A stretch of 36,135 bases of DNA from Streptomyces violaceorubidus (GTDB lineage: Bacteria; Actinomycetota; Actinomycetes; Streptomycetales; Streptomycetaceae), in the NCBI RefSeq assembly GCF_000717995.1, contig NZ_JODM01000042.1, positions 1 through 36,135 of the forward strand, written 5' to 3'. Positions 33,205-36,135 of this stretch are shown piece by piece (the first letter of the stretch is position 1; each line of letters begins with the position of its first letter). The notes beneath the pieces are model-generated. The model worked only from the letters and a program-made list of their open reading frames with translations. It made no database searches and had not been told where the DNA came from. Position numbers and translations under genes: made by a program.

Positions 33205-33972
33205 CTTGTCGACCCCGGACTGGGCTTGCTCAACCGTCAGATGGTCCGGGACCGTCCGCCACCAGCGTTGAGCTGCCGAGTGATTGGCCTTCTTCACCAC
33301 GCCTTTGCGGTTCCCGCGCCGTGGCGGGCAGATGTCGACGCCGGCCCCGTAGTACTTCGCGACGCCAGCGAAGGCCGCGGTGACCTGCCCGCTGGAGGGA
33401 TAGCAGACGGTGGCCATCCGGTCGAAGCGCCAGCGCCGGGCGGTCCCGCCGAGTTTGCGCATCACCTGGTCCAGGGCGTGGACCAGGTGCGGGAAGTCCT
33501 CCGACTCCACGAGGACCGCCCACCACCGGCCTGAGTGAGCCACCGCGCCAACCAGCAGATGCGCGTGGCCGCCGACCGCCCACTCCTCGGGCGGGTCGGG
33601 CAGCTCAAGTCAGTCGAACTGAATCTCCTCGCCCGGTGGATGGGCGATCACCGCGACGTCCCGGCCGGTCGAAGTCTTGCACGGCTCGCAGTGCGGACGC
33701 ACCTGATAACGGCGCATCGCACGGGTGACGGTGGAGTAGGCGCCCGCATAGCCAAGCGCGGTGACCTCGTCGAACAGTGTGGACGCCCACAGATGTGGAT
33801 CGTCCGCCAGCCGCTGGCGACAGTAGTCCAGGAACGGCACGAACGCGTCCGGAGACTGACGCCGATAGCCAGGAACCCGCTCGCCGTTCAGATAGGCGCG
33901 GATCGTCTTGCGGTCCCGGCCCAAGTGCCGGGCGATGAGGTGACCCCTGCCTCGGTGGACCGTCTTCAGCAC
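33205..33972 (-). pseudogene. istA: IS21-family transposase IstA, truncated, with nonsense codon and IS3 insertion
   Basis: Read leftwards from 33972: GRDRKTIRAYLNGERVPGYR (IS21 DNA-binding end), DPHLWASTLFDEVTALGYAG, HPPGEEIQFD, then TGA at 33610-33612 in place of the expected Trp. It continues in the same frame as LELPDPPEEWAVGGHAHLLV, WRFDRMATVCYPSSGQVTAA, PPRRGNRKGVVKKANHSAAQ (rve core with DDE positions) and stops at the IS3 element. A short further piece of istA appears beyond the IS3 (about 31800-31908), one base out of register. The N-terminal start is missing: base 33966 onwards is helicase sequence on the other strand. No istB is present, so only a dead fragment of the element remains. 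Confidence 0.75.
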
Positions 33973-34083
33973 GAGTCGGATCTGCTGCGCGAGCGCTGTC
34001 TGCTGTTCGTCGCGTGCACCCGGGCACGCGAGGCGCTGGCGGTGTCGTGGAGCCGGGAGGCCAGTCCGTTCGTTCCGCGCTGA
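33966..34083 (+). pseudogene. UvrD-like helicase, C-terminal fragment
   Basis: The plus-strand frame LQHESDLLRERCLLFVACTR...AREALAVSWSREASPF ends with TGA at 34081-34083. ERCLLFVACTRAREAL is the conserved motif VI region of UvrD/Rep helicases (the Arg that contacts ATP). This is the other end of the gene whose start is at 28871. The 5' boundary is the istA fragment, so the IS21 or a deletion next to it cut the gene. It stops 12 bases before the convergent methylase stop. Confidence 0.6.
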
Positions 34084-34095
34084 GCCGGCCCTCCG

Positions 34096-35757
34096 TCATT
34101 CGGGTGGTGGTGCAAGGGCGCCACTGCTCAGCCCTTCCCGTGCCAGTGCGCCAGCCTCCTTGCTCAGTTCGGCCATCCTCCGTGCCCGCTCCTCGAACTC
34201 CCGCAGCGCGCGGAACACGGCGCCGTAGCGGCGCTGCTCGGCGATCTCCATCTGGGGAATGCGCGCGCCCTTCGCATCGAAACGGAAGGTTCCGCTGGCG
34301 CTGGTGGAGCGGCGGGTGTTCAAGGTGCTGCGCAGAAAACCTCGTAGGAAGTCGGTGTCTAGTTGCTCGCTCACGGAGACCGGCTCGGAATCGCCGTACT
34401 CCACGAGTCCGGCACGCGCGAGGTCCGCGACACTCACGGATGGGCCATCCGGTACTCCAGCCCCCTGGCCTTCAGCCAGGCAAGGCAGGAGCTCGGTCAG
34501 TCGCTGGACCTGTTGCGCCAACTCCCGTCGCGCGCGTTCATACTCGGCGACGTAGTCACGATGCGAGTCGCTGACGTGCCGGCCCGGGGTGAGGTCCACT
34601 GCATCATCAAGCAGTTCGATCAATGGCACGTCCACCGTCTGATCGGATCTCGGCTCCAGTGATCCGTCCGGGGCGTTCTCGGTCAGATCCACCATACGGA
34701 CGCTGGTCGCCTCGTCTCCTGGCGACTCCGGACGACGCAGCTGCCACAGGTGCACCGGAAGGGCGTGCGAGGCCGCACTCCCGGGTGGCAAGGCGACAAC
34801 CTGGGTCAGAACACCGCGTCGTACGAGTTCGGCTCGGATACGGCGGCCCGCCTTGCGGTAGGCGACCGATGCCGGCATGACCATGAGGAGGACCCCGCCC
34901 GGCGCAGCGTGTGCGTAAGCGTGCTGAAGCCAGGCCAGTTCACCTTCGGCACGGGACGGAGTGCCGAACTCCCAACGGGAGTCGAGAAGCAAATCTTCGC
35001 GCCCCCAGTCGCTGTTGGCGACCGGAGGATCGCAGACGACGACGTCCGCTCTGAGGTCCGACCACTGATCGTCCCGGAGGGAGTCTCCGGTAACGATGTC
35101 GACTCCGGTACGTCGAGTGAGATCGGCCCTCAGTTGTGCGAAGCGCGCGCTGCGCGCGTCAGCTTCCTGGCCGCATCGGCGAGGCCCCTGCTCGGGCCCG
35201 ACGGCCAGGAGCAATGTGCCGATACCACAGGCCGGGTCGAAGACGATGGCGTCGGCGCCGACGTCTCCGAGGATGTGCCGCACAGCACGGACGATGCGCG
35301 ATGAGGTCACCAGATCCGAGCCGGCGCGGCGGACGGAGTCCGTGAAGCGTTCCGCAAGGCTGTGAGCCGTCTCGTCGGCCGAACCACCTTGCGCCGCGGC
35401 GCGGAGCAGACGGACCGCCTTTGAGGGCAGAGTCCCAAGCCGCTCGGCTGCCGGATCAGCCAGCAGCTGAGCCGCGTCGGCGAGGGCGCCCAGGGTGTTG
35501 TCACCGTAGGCCCCCCGCAGCGCCTGCCACAGTTGCACGTCCTCGGAGACATCCTGCCCTTTACGCTGCTTGTCCAGCCAGGCCTGCACCTCGGACAGAG
35601 CGAAAAGGGGACTCCCCGTACCACCACCGGCGGGTGCCGGAAAGTCGTCATACCGCCGTCTCCAGTTGGAGACCGCAGCACGGGTGACGCCCGCGAGCCG
35701 GGCGATCTCTGAACCGGTGACCAGCGGTCCGGCCTCGGTGGCGGGTGTGTCTGGCAT
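34096..35757 (-). CDS. N6-adenine DNA methylase with N-terminal HTH
   Basis: 553 aa from ATG 35757. Residues 12-65 form a small helix-turn-helix/MerR-like DNA-binding module (TGSEIARLAGVTRAAVSNWR, FALSEVQAWL). The middle is a type I HsdM-like N6_Mtase domain. SAM motif I is DPACGIGTLL (174-183), motif IV region VVCDPPVANSDWG (DPPV at 243-246), then LMVMPASVAYRKAGRRIRAE. The C-terminal quarter resembles an HsdS-like target recognition and coiled-coil end (GTFRFDAKGARIPQMEIAEQ, AVFRALREFEERARRMAELS). Motif IV normally reads (N/D)PP(Y/F); here the fourth residue is Val. A GTG at 35781 is an alternative, possibly leaderless start. The gene is intact, though its apparent helicase and McrBC neighbours are dead, so it may now act as an orphan or self-marking methylase. 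Confidence 0.85.
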   Translation of the reverse strand: MPDTPATEAGPLVTGSEIARLAGVTRAAVSNWRRRYDDFPAPAGGGTGSPLFALSEVQAWLDKQRKGQDVSEDVQLWQALRGAYGDNTLGALADAAQLLADPAAERLGTLPSKAVRLLRAAAQGGSADETAHSLAERFTDSVRRAGSDLVTSSRIVRAVRHILGDVGADAIVFDPACGIGTLLLAVGPEQGPRRCGQEADARSARFAQLRADLTRRTGVDIVTGDSLRDDQWSDLRADVVVCDPPVANSDWGREDLLLDSRWEFGTPSRAEGELAWLQHAYAHAAPGGVLLMVMPASVAYRKAGRRIRAELVRRGVLTQVVALPPGSAASHALPVHLWQLRRPESPGDEATSVRMVDLTENAPDGSLEPRSDQTVDVPLIELLDDAVDLTPGRHVSDSHRDYVAEYERARRELAQQVQRLTELLPCLAEGQGAGVPDGPSVSVADLARAGLVEYGDSEPVSVSEQLDTDFLRGFLRSTLNTRRSTSASGTFRFDAKGARIPQMEIAEQRRYGAVFRALREFEERARRMAELSKEAGALAREGLSSGALAPPPE

Positions 35758-35787
35758 ACACGCCACCGTACACAGAGTCACCCATCA

Positions 35788-35818
35788 ATTCCAAGGCTTG
35801 CCCGTTGACGACGTCAAC
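35788..35818 (-). promoter_or_regulatory. Methylase promoter with palindromic operator
   Basis: On the minus strand, -35 TTGACG (35812-35817) and -10 TGGAAT (35788-35793) are 18 bases apart, 31 bp upstream of the chosen ATG. The -35 box lies inside the palindrome GTTGACG-A-CGTCAAC (35804-35818). The predicted transcript start falls at about 35781, exactly where a GTG in frame with the methylase lies. The methylase's own HTH could bind here; that is inference. Confidence 0.5.
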
Positions 35819-36041
35819 AGGAACTGTTCGTCCCCGATGACACCCGCCAGCTCATGGGGCTCCGCGGATCGCCCGGCGGATGCGTCGGCAGACTGATCCA
35901 GTGCGGGGCTTTTGGCTTTCCTCGCCTCTTCTATTGCAGCGGGACTTTGACGGCGCGCTCCCACCCTTGGTGGGCGTTCACGAAGACGGCCTCGCGCCCT
36001 GGCAAGACACCACCAGTACCAGCACCAATGTTCCCGGCCTA
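35819..36041. other. Spacer without a supported gene
   Basis: 223 bases between the methylase promoter and the IS5-family end. A short plus-strand open frame (IQCGAFGFPRLFYCSGTL) exists, but codon usage is not convincing and no family is recognised. No RNA gene or terminator is evident. Confidence 0.4.
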
Positions 36042-36135
36042 GGGCCTGTTGCGAAAGTGCTGGTCACAGCCATTCATTGATGGCTGCGACCAGCACGGTC
36101 GCTTCGTAGCGGACGGCGAGTTTGTCGTACCTCGT
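36042..36135 (-). mobile_element. End of an IS5-family insertion sequence (cut by window edge)
   Basis: The terminal sequence GGGCCTGTTGCGAAAGTGC from 36042 is a typical outer end of Streptomyces IS5-type elements, placed just outside a transposase stop codon. It is preceded by CTA, compatible with a TA-containing target. The other end is outside the window. Confidence 0.65.
36064..36135 (-). CDS. IS5-family transposase, C-terminal 23 residues (partial)
   Basis: Minus-strand frame ending RYDKLAVRYEATVLVAAINE then WL and TGA at 36064-36066. This is the familiar C-terminus of IS5-family (IS1647/IS112-like) transposases of Streptomyces. Catalytic residues lie outside the window. Confidence 0.8.
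   Translation of the reverse strand, partial: TRYDKLAVRYEATVLVAAINEWL

Noticed and set aside
33535..34083. Plus-strand frame of 182 codons taken as one protein
   Set aside because: Only its last about 38 codons are helicase; the rest is antisense to the istA pseudogene.

Overview
This window is high-GC actinobacterial DNA, almost certainly from a Streptomyces chromosome or linear replicon. The evidence is strong G/C bias at third codon positions, GTG starts, long secreted RHS and FG-GAP proteins, EcsC and HIT family remnants, and IS types common in that genus. It is an accessory region: a polymorphic-toxin locus on the left, a block of intact putative defence genes in the middle, and a graveyard of decayed restriction genes and nested insertion sequences on the right. 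The assignment to Streptomyces is inference.

Left (1-8476): the end of an IS3-family element cuts a dead ISL3 transposase, followed by the C-terminal stub of a tyrosine integrase and a 20-bp-stem hairpin. Then, on the minus strand, comes a 2249-aa secreted RHS-repeat toxin. Its tail is a HINT autoprotease followed by a colicin D-like tRNase domain. The cognate immunity gene overlaps its stop codon (TGATG). Divergent from it (8477-12928, plus) is a 1483-aa secreted DNRLRE / B-lectin / FG-GAP repeat protein. Then come degraded genes: an unknown remnant, a 5'-truncated IS630 transposase and an EcsC fragment (13-14.7 kb).

Middle (14952-26706): two intact divergent operons share a 267-bp spacer with two near-identical palindromic 15-mers. 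Leftwards lie a 764-aa protein of unknown family and a 2022-aa protein with a STAND/ORC-like P-loop ATPase near its C-terminal third. Rightwards lie a DUF262 (GmrS-like) protein and a HipA-like kinase with no HipB antitoxin beside it. I consider this four-gene, apparently co-regulated block the best candidate for an undescribed anti-phage or anti-plasmid system.

Right (26783-36135): a frameshifted DUF4357 gene, a 5'-truncated and frameshifted mcrB, a frameshifted mcrC, and a UvrD-like helicase split into an N-terminal piece (28871) and a C-terminal piece (ends 34083). The pieces are separated by about 5 kb holding an intact ISL3 element (1697 bp, perfect 23-bp IRs, 8-bp target duplication), a HIT pseudogene, a zinc-finger-like remnant, and an IS21 istA pseudogene that is itself interrupted by an IS3 element (1293 bp, 3-bp target duplication). 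An intact N6-adenine DNA methylase faces the helicase end. The window closes in the 3' end of an IS5-family transposase.
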